Shown here piece by piece: positions 8,120 to 14,350 of a stretch of 64,000 nucleotides of DNA. The translations under genes were made by a program, and so were the position numbers. The stretch is from positions 608,315-672,314 of the forward strand of contig NZ_JAJADR010000003.1 of assembly GCF_020447265.1 (NCBI RefSeq), written 5' to 3'. Each line of letters starts with the position of its first letter. Position 1 is the first letter of the stretch. The DNA comes from Hymenobacter lucidus. Lineage in GTDB: Bacteria > Bacteroidota > Bacteroidia > Cytophagales > Hymenobacteraceae. Under the pieces are notes generated by a model. That model was given only the letters and a program-made list of their open reading frames with translations. It did not search any database and was not told the DNA's origin.

Positions 8120-8854
8120 ATGCGGGCCTATATCAATAAGGACTCCTCCGGCGAGTGGGCCAATACTAATTGCTACGCCGCCGCCGACGGCTTCCGGCAG
8201 ATGGGCTGGGAAATCGTGCCGTTCGTAACCTTCGCTGAGCTGCCCCACGACGAGCCGGGGGATATTGTCGTGAGCCATATCGACGACGTGGAAGGCGCTT
8301 TGCGGGCCCTGGGCCGGCCCGTGCCCCCGGCCCTCGACTACCCGGCCGCGCTACAGCCGTTTCTGGGGCGGCGGATGTGGCAATCGACTATTAACGAAGT
8401 AGCCGCCGACCCAGCGCAGTGGCCGGTATTCGTGAAGCCGATGCTGGCCCGCAAGAAATTTACTGGCGTGCTCGTGCGCCATTTCCGCGACCTGCTGGGC
8501 TGCGGCGACCAGGCCGAAAACACGCCCGTATGGTGTGCTGAGCCGGTGCAGTTCGTGGCCGAGTGGCGCTGCTTCGTGCGCTACGGCGAGGTGCTGGCCG
8601 CCCAGCCCTACCGCGGCAGCTGGCGCGTCCACTTCGACCCCGGCGTGGTAGATGCCGCCGTGGCCGCCTACACCGGGGCCCCGCACGCCTATGCCCTCGA
8701 TATCGGCCTTACCGCCGCCGGGGCCACGCTGGTTATCGAAGTCAACGAAGGCTATGCCATCGGCAGCTACGGCCTGCCACCCCTGCGCTACGCCAAGTTT
8801 CTGAGTGCCCGCTGGGCCGCGCTGACGGGCAACGAGGATGCGTGTGATTTTTAG
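8120..8854 (+). CDS. ATP-grasp domain-containing protein (DUF4343 type)
   Basis: A 244-residue cytoplasmic protein. The C-terminal half carries ATP-grasp features: VFVKPMLARKKFTG (nucleotide-binding lysine strand), a mid-domain AEWRCFVRYGEV, and the metal-binding end IEVNEGYAIGSYG. The N-terminal third is a small pre-ATP-grasp domain. Proteins of this type ligate an unknown carboxylate to an unknown amine or thiol; no partner that would reveal the substrate is encoded next to it. It lies 25 bases after the inverted-repeat element, which may carry its promoter. Confidence 0.75.
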   Translation: MRAYINKDSSGEWANTNCYAAADGFRQMGWEIVPFVTFAELPHDEPGDIVVSHIDDVEGALRALGRPVPPALDYPAALQPFLGRRMWQSTINEVAADPAQWPVFVKPMLARKKFTGVLVRHFRDLLGCGDQAENTPVWCAEPVQFVAEWRCFVRYGEVLAAQPYRGSWRVHFDPGVVDAAVAAYTGAPHAYALDIGLTAAGATLVIEVNEGYAIGSYGLPPLRYAKFLSARWAALTGNEDACDF

Positions 8855-8906
8855 GTCTTGAAACGCACGACCACCGACAGAGTGCGGAACATTTTCACAA
8901 TAGCCG

Positions 8907-9512
8907 ATGAATAAGCAAGCCCAATTTGACCGTCTCCAGGAAGCCGTTTTTTCCGGCAGCTGGAACGAGGTCTGCAGCGCCTGCAATAGGCTATACCATT
9001 TCGGCGGCGGCTTCAACAAAACGATTCAGCGCAAATGCCGCCGTTTCCTGCTCGGGCTGCTGAACCAGGAAAACGCCCAAATCCGCAATGCGGCAGCCTT
9101 GACTTTCCGGCACAACCGGGCTAACTGGGCGGTGTGCCCCCTGTTAAGTGCGTTGAAAAAACCCGCTAACCTTAGAAGCCGTGGCACCCTGGCCTACGCG
9201 CTGCAAACCCTGAATTGCAGCAGGCACCTGCGTGCGTTATTTGAACTTCTATTCGGAGCGGCCGGCAATAATTGGGAAGTGCAAATGCATATCCTGACCA
9301 TCCTGGACGACCAGAGTTTTATAATCACCCAGACTGATATGCAAAGCATTCAACAGCAGTGGGAAGACTTGAAGCCGAGCTGGAACCGACTGAATAACAT
9401 CACCGCAGCAAACCGTTCCGAAAGAAGCCTGGATGAAACGCTAATCCAAGGATTCGTAGATGAGTATGCTACCGCCTCATCACCTTCCCCAACACCGACC
9501 CGCACGATGTAG
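8907..9512 (+). CDS. Hypothetical protein, HEAT-repeat-like, atypical composition
   Basis: A 201-residue cytoplasmic helical protein. Residues 35-135 show repeated helical pairs with patterns such as QIRNAAALTFRHN, LLSALKKPANLRSRGTLAYAL and ILTILDDQSFI that resemble HEAT-type repeats. Asn, Gln and Ser are more frequent and AT-rich codons (AAT, AAA, ATA) commoner than in neighbouring genes, which suggests recent acquisition. No signal peptide. It lies 52 bases after the ATP-grasp gene and has its own terminator. It could be an immunity or adaptor protein, but nothing in the context proves this. Confidence 0.55.
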   Translation: MNKQAQFDRLQEAVFSGSWNEVCSACNRLYHFGGGFNKTIQRKCRRFLLGLLNQENAQIRNAAALTFRHNRANWAVCPLLSALKKPANLRSRGTLAYALQTLNCSRHLRALFELLFGAAGNNWEVQMHILTILDDQSFIITQTDMQSIQQQWEDLKPSWNRLNNITAANRSERSLDETLIQGFVDEYATASSPSPTPTRTM

Positions 9513-9553
9513 GGACGCATACTTGCGTCTCGTCGTTGAACGGTAACCGTTCT

Positions 9554-9588
9554 AAAGGCCGCCGCTGAATTCAGCGGTGGCCTTTTTT
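9554..9588 (+). terminator. Terminator with CGCTGAATTCAGCG core
   Basis: Stem AAAGGCCGCCGCTGAA / TTCAGCGGTGGCCTTT with one G-T pair, followed by a T-run. First of three successive gene ends with the same core. Confidence 0.85.
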
Positions 9589-9643
9589 GCTTGCTATTTC
9601 TGGAATAAGTGGCTTTCTTTCAAAAATATCCATTCCAATCTAT

Positions 9644-10570
9644 ATGGAAGCCACGTCTACCTCCACCCTAGCTATTGGCCTCGCCCTGGCCCATTCGGAA
9701 CACAGCACGCCCCTGGATTCGGCCGCCCACCACGCTCCCACGGCCTGCCTGAACTGCGGCACGCTGGTACCCGAGCGGTTCTGCGGGCATTGCGGCCAGG
9801 ATGCCCACCACACCCACCGCATCACGATGGCGCACATGCTGCACGAGATTCCGCATAGCATCTGGCACGTGGATAAAGGTATTCAGTACTCGCTCTGGAA
9901 CATTCTGATCCGCCCCGGTACTACCATTCGGAACTACCTGGCCGGGCAGCGCAAGTACCATTTCCCGCCCTTGTCCCTGCTGTTGCTCGTGACCGGGACC
10001 TACGCCTTTATTTCCGCCGTGCTGCACATCGACTTGATGCCGCCCCGCGACCCGGCCGTGCCCGAGGCCGTATGGCAAATGCAGCAGTCGGCGACCAACT
10101 TTATGGCTAAATACATGAGTTGGGTGTACGTGGCACTGGTACCGGTAATAGCCGCCTTTGCTCGCCTGTTTCTGCGCCGGGGAGGCTACAACTACGCCGA
10201 GTGCCTCGTCATGGCAGCCTTTATCACGGCGGTCTGCAATTTTCTGACGCTGCTCGCCCTGCCGCTCGTGTACTTCTATTCCGGTACGGCGCAGGTGCAA
10301 CAAGTAAGCTATTTTGTATCCGCCATCAGCATGGGCTACGCCACCTGGGCCTACGGCTCCATGCTGGCGCATACCGGCCTGAGTTTGGTGGGCCGGCTGG
10401 TGCGGGGCTTTTTCCCCTTCGTGCTGGGGATTGTGATGCCGTTCATGCTGTTTGGAATGCTGGCAGTAGTCCTGAATTGGGGCACCTTCAAAAAGAAAGC
10501 CCAGCAGCAGCGGCTTCAGCAGGCCAAGTCCATGCCCGCGCCGGCACGCCTGGCGGTGCCCGCGCACTAA
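9644..10570 (+). CDS. DUF3667 domain-containing membrane protein
   Basis: A 308-residue protein. Residues 35-53 form a CxxC...CxxC zinc ribbon (CLNCGTLVPERFCGHCGQ), followed by the HRITMAHMLHEIPHSIWH segment and a pair of conserved motifs (LIRPGTTIRNYLAGQRKYHF) typical of DUF3667. Five or so membrane spans follow (about 105-125, 165-185, 195-220, 235-260 and 265-290). I chose the ATG at 9644 because the zinc ribbon follows at the usual distance. The role of the family is unknown; it is common in Bacteroidota. Confidence 0.82.
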   Translation: MEATSTSTLAIGLALAHSEHSTPLDSAAHHAPTACLNCGTLVPERFCGHCGQDAHHTHRITMAHMLHEIPHSIWHVDKGIQYSLWNILIRPGTTIRNYLAGQRKYHFPPLSLLLLVTGTYAFISAVLHIDLMPPRDPAVPEAVWQMQQSATNFMAKYMSWVYVALVPVIAAFARLFLRRGGYNYAECLVMAAFITAVCNFLTLLALPLVYFYSGTAQVQQVSYFVSAISMGYATWAYGSMLAHTGLSLVGRLVRGFFPFVLGIVMPFMLFGMLAVVLNWGTFKKKAQQQRLQQAKSMPAPARLAVPAH

Positions 10571-10593
10571 GGCTTTCCCGGCGAAGCAGGTAC

Positions 10594-10628
10594 AAAAGCC
10601 CGGCGCTGAATTCAGCGCCGGGCTTTTT
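10594..10628 (+). terminator. Terminator with GCGCTGAATTCAGCGC core
   Basis: Perfectly palindromic stem from AAAAGCCCGGCGCTGAA to its complement, followed by a T-run, 24 bases after the DUF3667 stop codon. Confidence 0.9.
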
Positions 10629-10748
10629 GGTGAGGGCCTCAGCAGCAGTGAAAACCCGCGGTGCAACTTTTAACGCGGCAGGCGGCTCCTCCTGTTGCTT
10701 GGGGCCAGTGCCTGAGGTCAAAATCAGTCCACTCTATTACAGCCGCGT

Positions 10749-11507
10749 ATGCGTTTTATCTACCCTGCTTTTGCCCTGCTGACGCTGCTCAGCAGCTGCG
10801 ACACCGAAAAGACTGCGGAGCCCACTATTGCCGGGCATATCCAACTGCGGGCCCTGGAAGGCCGCACCCCGCAGGGACGGGCCCTGTTTCTCAGCTTTCA
10901 GGATGAAGGCCAGTATGCCTGCTCCAACTATGGCCTCAGCACCGACTACCAGCGCACCGGCCCGGAGCTGAGCTTTGCCTTCAGCGGCGCCATCGAGCCA
11001 GCCGACATCTGCCTGACTTCCATTGGCCCGGCCCGCGCCCGCGTCGATATTACCACCCTGCCCGAGGGCAGCTACCCACTGCGCCTGCGGGTGGGCAGCC
11101 GCAGTACTACCGGCACACTCGAACTACAGAGCAGCTATGTGCGCCTGAGCACCGCCGACCCTAGTCTGGTGGAAGTAACGCTGCCCGAGCTGCGCTTTAT
11201 GCCGGCCAAGACTATCTGGGGCGCTGCTACCACGGCTTTACCTGCCTCCCAGGTGTCGGTAGAAGTACTGCGCGACTCACTGCAGCGGTTGGGAGCCACG
11301 CCCACTACCCTGCCGCCGGGCACTTACTCGCAGGTTACCATTGGCCCCAATGGTCTGCCCGTGCCATCAGAGACTTCGCCGGGCTTTCGGTCGTTGTTGC
11401 TAGTGGCTAGTTACGCAGGTTCGGCAGAGCGTATCCAGGCGTATGTGCGGCGGGCCAATGCAGCCACCCCCGGCCTGAATCTGTCGATCAATACGTCGGC
11501 CCTATAA
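10749..11507 (+). CDS. Hypothetical lipoprotein
   Basis: A 252-residue exported lipoprotein: MRFIYPAFALLTLLSSC is a short signal peptide ending in a lipobox with Cys17. The mature part is predicted to be mostly beta strand (alternating polar and hydrophobic residues, many Ser, Thr and Gly), with two Cys pairs possible in the region YACSNYG and DICLTS. No known domain recognised. It is a single gene with its own terminator. Likely attached to the inner or outer membrane on the periplasmic side. Confidence 0.7.
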   Translation: MRFIYPAFALLTLLSSCDTEKTAEPTIAGHIQLRALEGRTPQGRALFLSFQDEGQYACSNYGLSTDYQRTGPELSFAFSGAIEPADICLTSIGPARARVDITTLPEGSYPLRLRVGSRSTTGTLELQSSYVRLSTADPSLVEVTLPELRFMPAKTIWGAATTALPASQVSVEVLRDSLQRLGATPTTLPPGTYSQVTIGPNGLPVPSETSPGFRSLLLVASYAGSAERIQAYVRRANAATPGLNLSINTSAL

Positions 11508-11532
11508 CTGTCCTACGCAAGCCGATAAAACC

Positions 11533-11568
11533 AAAAGCCCGCCGCTGACATTCAGCGGCGGGCTTTTT
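11533..11568. terminator. Bidirectional terminator with CCGCTGACATTCAGCGG core
   Basis: Stem AAAAGCCCGCCGCTGA / TCAGCGGCGGGCTTTT between the convergent lipoprotein and deoxyhypusine-synthase-like genes. T-runs occur on both strands. Confidence 0.88.
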
Positions 11569-11587
11569 ACAAGATACTAAGCAGCAA

Positions 11588-12559
11588 TTACTGGCCCAAT
11601 ACCATGGCAAACACCAGTGGGGCCACGATGGTAGCGTCCGACTCGATGATGAACTTGGGCGTATCCTGGCCCAGCTTGCCCCAGGTGATTTTCTCGTTGG
11701 GCACGGCGCCGGAGTAGGAGCCGTACGAGGTGGTGGAGTCTGAAATCTGGCAGAAGTAGCCCCACAGCGGCACGCTGGTGCGGCCCAGGTCCTGGTGCAG
11801 CATAGGTACTACGCAGATGGGGAAGTCGCCGGCAATGCCGCCGCCAATCTGGAAGAAGCCCACTTTGCTTTCGTCGGTAGCCTGCTCGGTATACCAGCCG
11901 GCCAGGTAAATCATGTACTCGATGCCGGTGCGCACGGTGTGCACGTTCTTAATGTCGCCCGAAATGACGTGGCCGGCGAAGATGTTGCCCAGCGTGGAGT
12001 CTTCCCAACCGGGACAGATGATGGGCAGGTTTTTCTCGGCAGCAGCCAGCATCCAGCTGTCCTTGGGGTCAATCTGGTAGTACTGCTCCAGCTCGCCCGA
12101 CTTGAGGATCTGGTAGAAGAACTCGTGGGGGAAGTACCGCTCGCCGGCTTTGTCGGCCTGCTCCCAGAACTTCAGAACCGAGTGCTCGAGGCGGCGCATG
12201 GCTTCCTCTTCGGGAATGCAGGTATCGGTTACGCGGTTCATGTGGCGCTCCAGCAGGGCCTGCTCGTCGGCAGCCGTCAAGTCGCGGTAGTTGGGCACCC
12301 GCTCGTAGAAGTCGTGGGCTACCAAGTTGAAGATATCCTCTTCCAGGTTGGCACCGGTGCAGCTGATGATTTGCACCTTGTCCTGGCGAATGAGTTCGGC
12401 CAGCTGGATGCCCATTTCGGCGGTGCTCATGGCCCCGGCCAGGGTAATCATCATCTTGCCACCATCAGCCAGGTGCTTGTTGTAGCCTTCGGCGGCATCA
12501 ATCAGGGCAGCGGCGTTGAAGTGGCGGTAGTGGTGCTTGAGGAAGTTCGTTACGTTCAT
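11588..12559 (-). CDS. Deoxyhypusine synthase family protein
   Basis: A 323-residue homologue of eukaryotic and archaeal deoxyhypusine synthase. The NAD-binding and spermidine-binding regions are recognisable (GAMSTAEMG near residue 43, SCTGANLEED, CPGWEDSTLG, QIGGGIAGDF), and the lysine that carries the butylamine intermediate is kept as K295 in ITWGKLG. Bacteria have no eIF5A, and bacterial members have been linked to polyamine chemistry (homospermidine or carboxyspermidine-type reactions), so the reaction here is uncertain. No polyamine genes are adjacent. It is transcribed leftward toward the lipoprotein terminator. Confidence 0.85.
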   Translation of the reverse strand: MNVTNFLKHHYRHFNAAALIDAAEGYNKHLADGGKMMITLAGAMSTAEMGIQLAELIRQDKVQIISCTGANLEEDIFNLVAHDFYERVPNYRDLTAADEQALLERHMNRVTDTCIPEEEAMRRLEHSVLKFWEQADKAGERYFPHEFFYQILKSGELEQYYQIDPKDSWMLAAAEKNLPIICPGWEDSTLGNIFAGHVISGDIKNVHTVRTGIEYMIYLAGWYTEQATDESKVGFFQIGGGIAGDFPICVVPMLHQDLGRTSVPLWGYFCQISDSTTSYGSYSGAVPNEKITWGKLGQDTPKFIIESDATIVAPLVFAMVLGQ

Positions 12560-12763
12560 CGAATCGTAGGTTCAGTAAGTGGGTGTGCGGTTTACAATCA
12601 AATAGCAACCGGGAATCGTTCAATGGCGGGGCGCTATATCCAAGATTCTGAATAGCGTACCATTGCGGCTGGGTTGCTCACAAAAAAGGTGGGGCTACGG
12701 GGCGTGTCGGGCAGAAATGCGGAGTTGGTAAAGGGGGTAGTCGGGTCGAGGTCAGCGGTGGTT

Positions 12764-13636
12764 TTAGCTTTTCAGTACTCCTTCCTTGGTCAGAAAAGCG
12801 CTGATGCGGGCCACATACAGGTCGCCAAAGGTCGTAAAATCCTCGGGCTTGCTGGTTAGGGTTGGGAAGCCGCCGAGGTGGCTGCCGGCAAACTCCACCA
12901 GCTCCCGGTGCCGCCCCTGCTGCACGAGCTGCCGGCTGTCGGCCAGGGTCGTAAAGGCATCCTGGCTACCGACCAGCACCAGCAGGGGGCATTTTACCTT
13001 GGGTAGCAGGGCCGGGTACTGCCCGGCCTGAGCGGGCAGCACAATGTCTTTGCCCTTGGCCTGCTTCACGCGGGCCACAAACTGCGCCGGGCTGGTTACA
13101 AATCCTTCCCCAATCAGGAAATCCAGCTTCTGGTCGGTGGCCACCATGGAGGCAATGATAGTGCCCATCGACAGGGACAGTACGCCCAGCCTGTGAGTTG
13201 GAAATTGCTGACGGGCGGCTTTCAGGACGGTGCGCAAGTCTTCGGCAAACTCAGCGTAGTAGAGCTGACTAGGATTGAGCGCGAAGTCGGAGCTGTGGCC
13301 GAAGCCGCGGTAGTCGAACGTGACGACCTGGTAGCCGGCCGCGCTGAGGGCCTTGGCGTGGTAGAGGAAGTTGGACATGTTGCCCGCATCCTGGTAAGCC
13401 AGCACGATGGTCACGTGCTTGTTGGCCTGGGCATCGGGTACGTAGGTCCAGGTGTTGAGAGAGGCGCCGTCAGGCGTCTTGAGCAGCCGGGCCGTGTAAG
13501 CCAGGCCCAGCGAATCGGGGGTGTAGCGGTACACTCGGTCGGGCTTGAGGGCCCAGGCCGCGTGAGAGCCGCCCAGCAGCAGGCCGAGCACCACCAGCAG
13601 CCGCGTCGCCGCCTGCTTTACTTTTCTACCCGCCAT
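12764..13636 (-). CDS. Exported alpha/beta hydrolase
   Basis: A 290-residue protein with an N-terminal signal peptide (VLGLLLGGSHAAWA, cleavage near residue 29) and an alpha/beta hydrolase fold. The nucleophile elbow reads SLSMG rather than the usual GxSxG, the acid is probably D in VGSQDAF and the base H in GSHLGG. DYRGFGHS is the usual strand before the oxyanion region. It follows hslV with 30 bases between, so the two are likely co-transcribed. Substrate unknown; esterase or dienelactone-hydrolase-like activity is possible. Confidence 0.78.
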   Translation of the reverse strand: MAGRKVKQAATRLLVVLGLLLGGSHAAWALKPDRVYRYTPDSLGLAYTARLLKTPDGASLNTWTYVPDAQANKHVTIVLAYQDAGNMSNFLYHAKALSAAGYQVVTFDYRGFGHSSDFALNPSQLYYAEFAEDLRTVLKAARQQFPTHRLGVLSLSMGTIIASMVATDQKLDFLIGEGFVTSPAQFVARVKQAKGKDIVLPAQAGQYPALLPKVKCPLLVLVGSQDAFTTLADSRQLVQQGRHRELVEFAGSHLGGFPTLTSKPEDFTTFGDLYVARISAFLTKEGVLKS

Positions 13637-13666
13637 AAGACCTAGATTTAGTTGCGCTGGAATTGA

Positions 13667-14203
13667 TTAGCTGGGCTGCTCAATCATCAGGTTGTGGTTG
13701 GTGTAAATGCAGATGTCGGCGGCAATGTGCAGGGCCTCTTCCACCATCTGGCGGGCCGTGAGGTGGGGCGCGTGCTTCTTCAGGGCCAAAGCCGCAGCCT
13801 GGGCGTACATGGCCCCCGAGCCGATGGCGGCCACGTCGGAGTCGGGCTCCAGCACGTCGCCGCTGCCGGCAATGATGAGCAGCTCATCTTTGTCGCACAC
13901 CACCATCATGGCTTCGAGCTTGCGCAGATACTGGTCTTTGCGCCACTCCTTGGCCAGCTCAATGGCGGCGCGGCGCAGCTGCCCGCCGTAGCCGTTGAGC
14001 TTTTCCTCAAATTTGTCGAGCAGCATGAAGGCGTCGGCCGTGGAGCCGGCAAAGCCCGTCACGACTTTGCCATCCTGGAGCTTACGCACCTTGCGCACGT
14101 TGCTCTTGGCCACGTGCTTATCCATGGTAGCCTGGCCATCGGCGCCGAGGGCAATTTCGCCGTTGTGGCGCACGCCGAGCACGGTAGTAGAGCGGATTCT
14201 CAT
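13667..14203 (-). CDS. hslV: ATP-dependent protease proteolytic subunit HslV
   Basis: A 178-residue peptidase subunit of the HslUV proteasome-like protease. The match to HslV runs over the whole length (VRHNGEIALGADGQATM, GFAGSTADAF, EWRKDQYLRKLEA, AIGSGAMYAQAAA, AADICIYTNH). The catalytic threonine is T6: here the gene encodes MRIRS before TTV, so a five-residue leader must be removed to free it, unlike the E. coli protein where only Met precedes it. The ATPase gene hslU is not in the window. The start codon directly abuts an inverted-repeat array at 14207-14345. Confidence 0.95.
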   Translation of the reverse strand: MRIRSTTVLGVRHNGEIALGADGQATMDKHVAKSNVRKVRKLQDGKVVTGFAGSTADAFMLLDKFEEKLNGYGGQLRRAAIELAKEWRKDQYLRKLEAMMVVCDKDELLIIAGSGDVLEPDSDVAAIGSGAMYAQAAALALKKHAPHLTARQMVEEALHIAADICIYTNHNLMIEQPS

Positions 14204-14206
14204 GTT

Positions 14207-14345
14207 TGTTGTCAGTTGGTGGTGGTTGTCAGTTGTCAGATAATAAAGAAGTCAGCCGCTGGTACACTAGGCACCTACGGCTGACTCCCAATTCTATGCT
14301 ATCAAACAGGTATCAGCCCACAACTAGCAGCTGATACCTGACAAC
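14207..14345. repeat. Inverted array of GTTGTCAG words with two internal hairpins
   Basis: Three copies of GTTGTCAG (14208-14215, 14225-14232, 14232-14239) face one CTGACAAC (14338-14345). Between them are two perfect hairpins, GTCAGCCG/CGGCTGAC (14251-14285) and CAGGTATCAG/CTGATACCTG (14307-14340). On the minus strand the array runs from the TonB receptor stop codon to four bases before the hslV start. Confidence 0.7.
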
Positions 14346-14350
14346 TCGTA

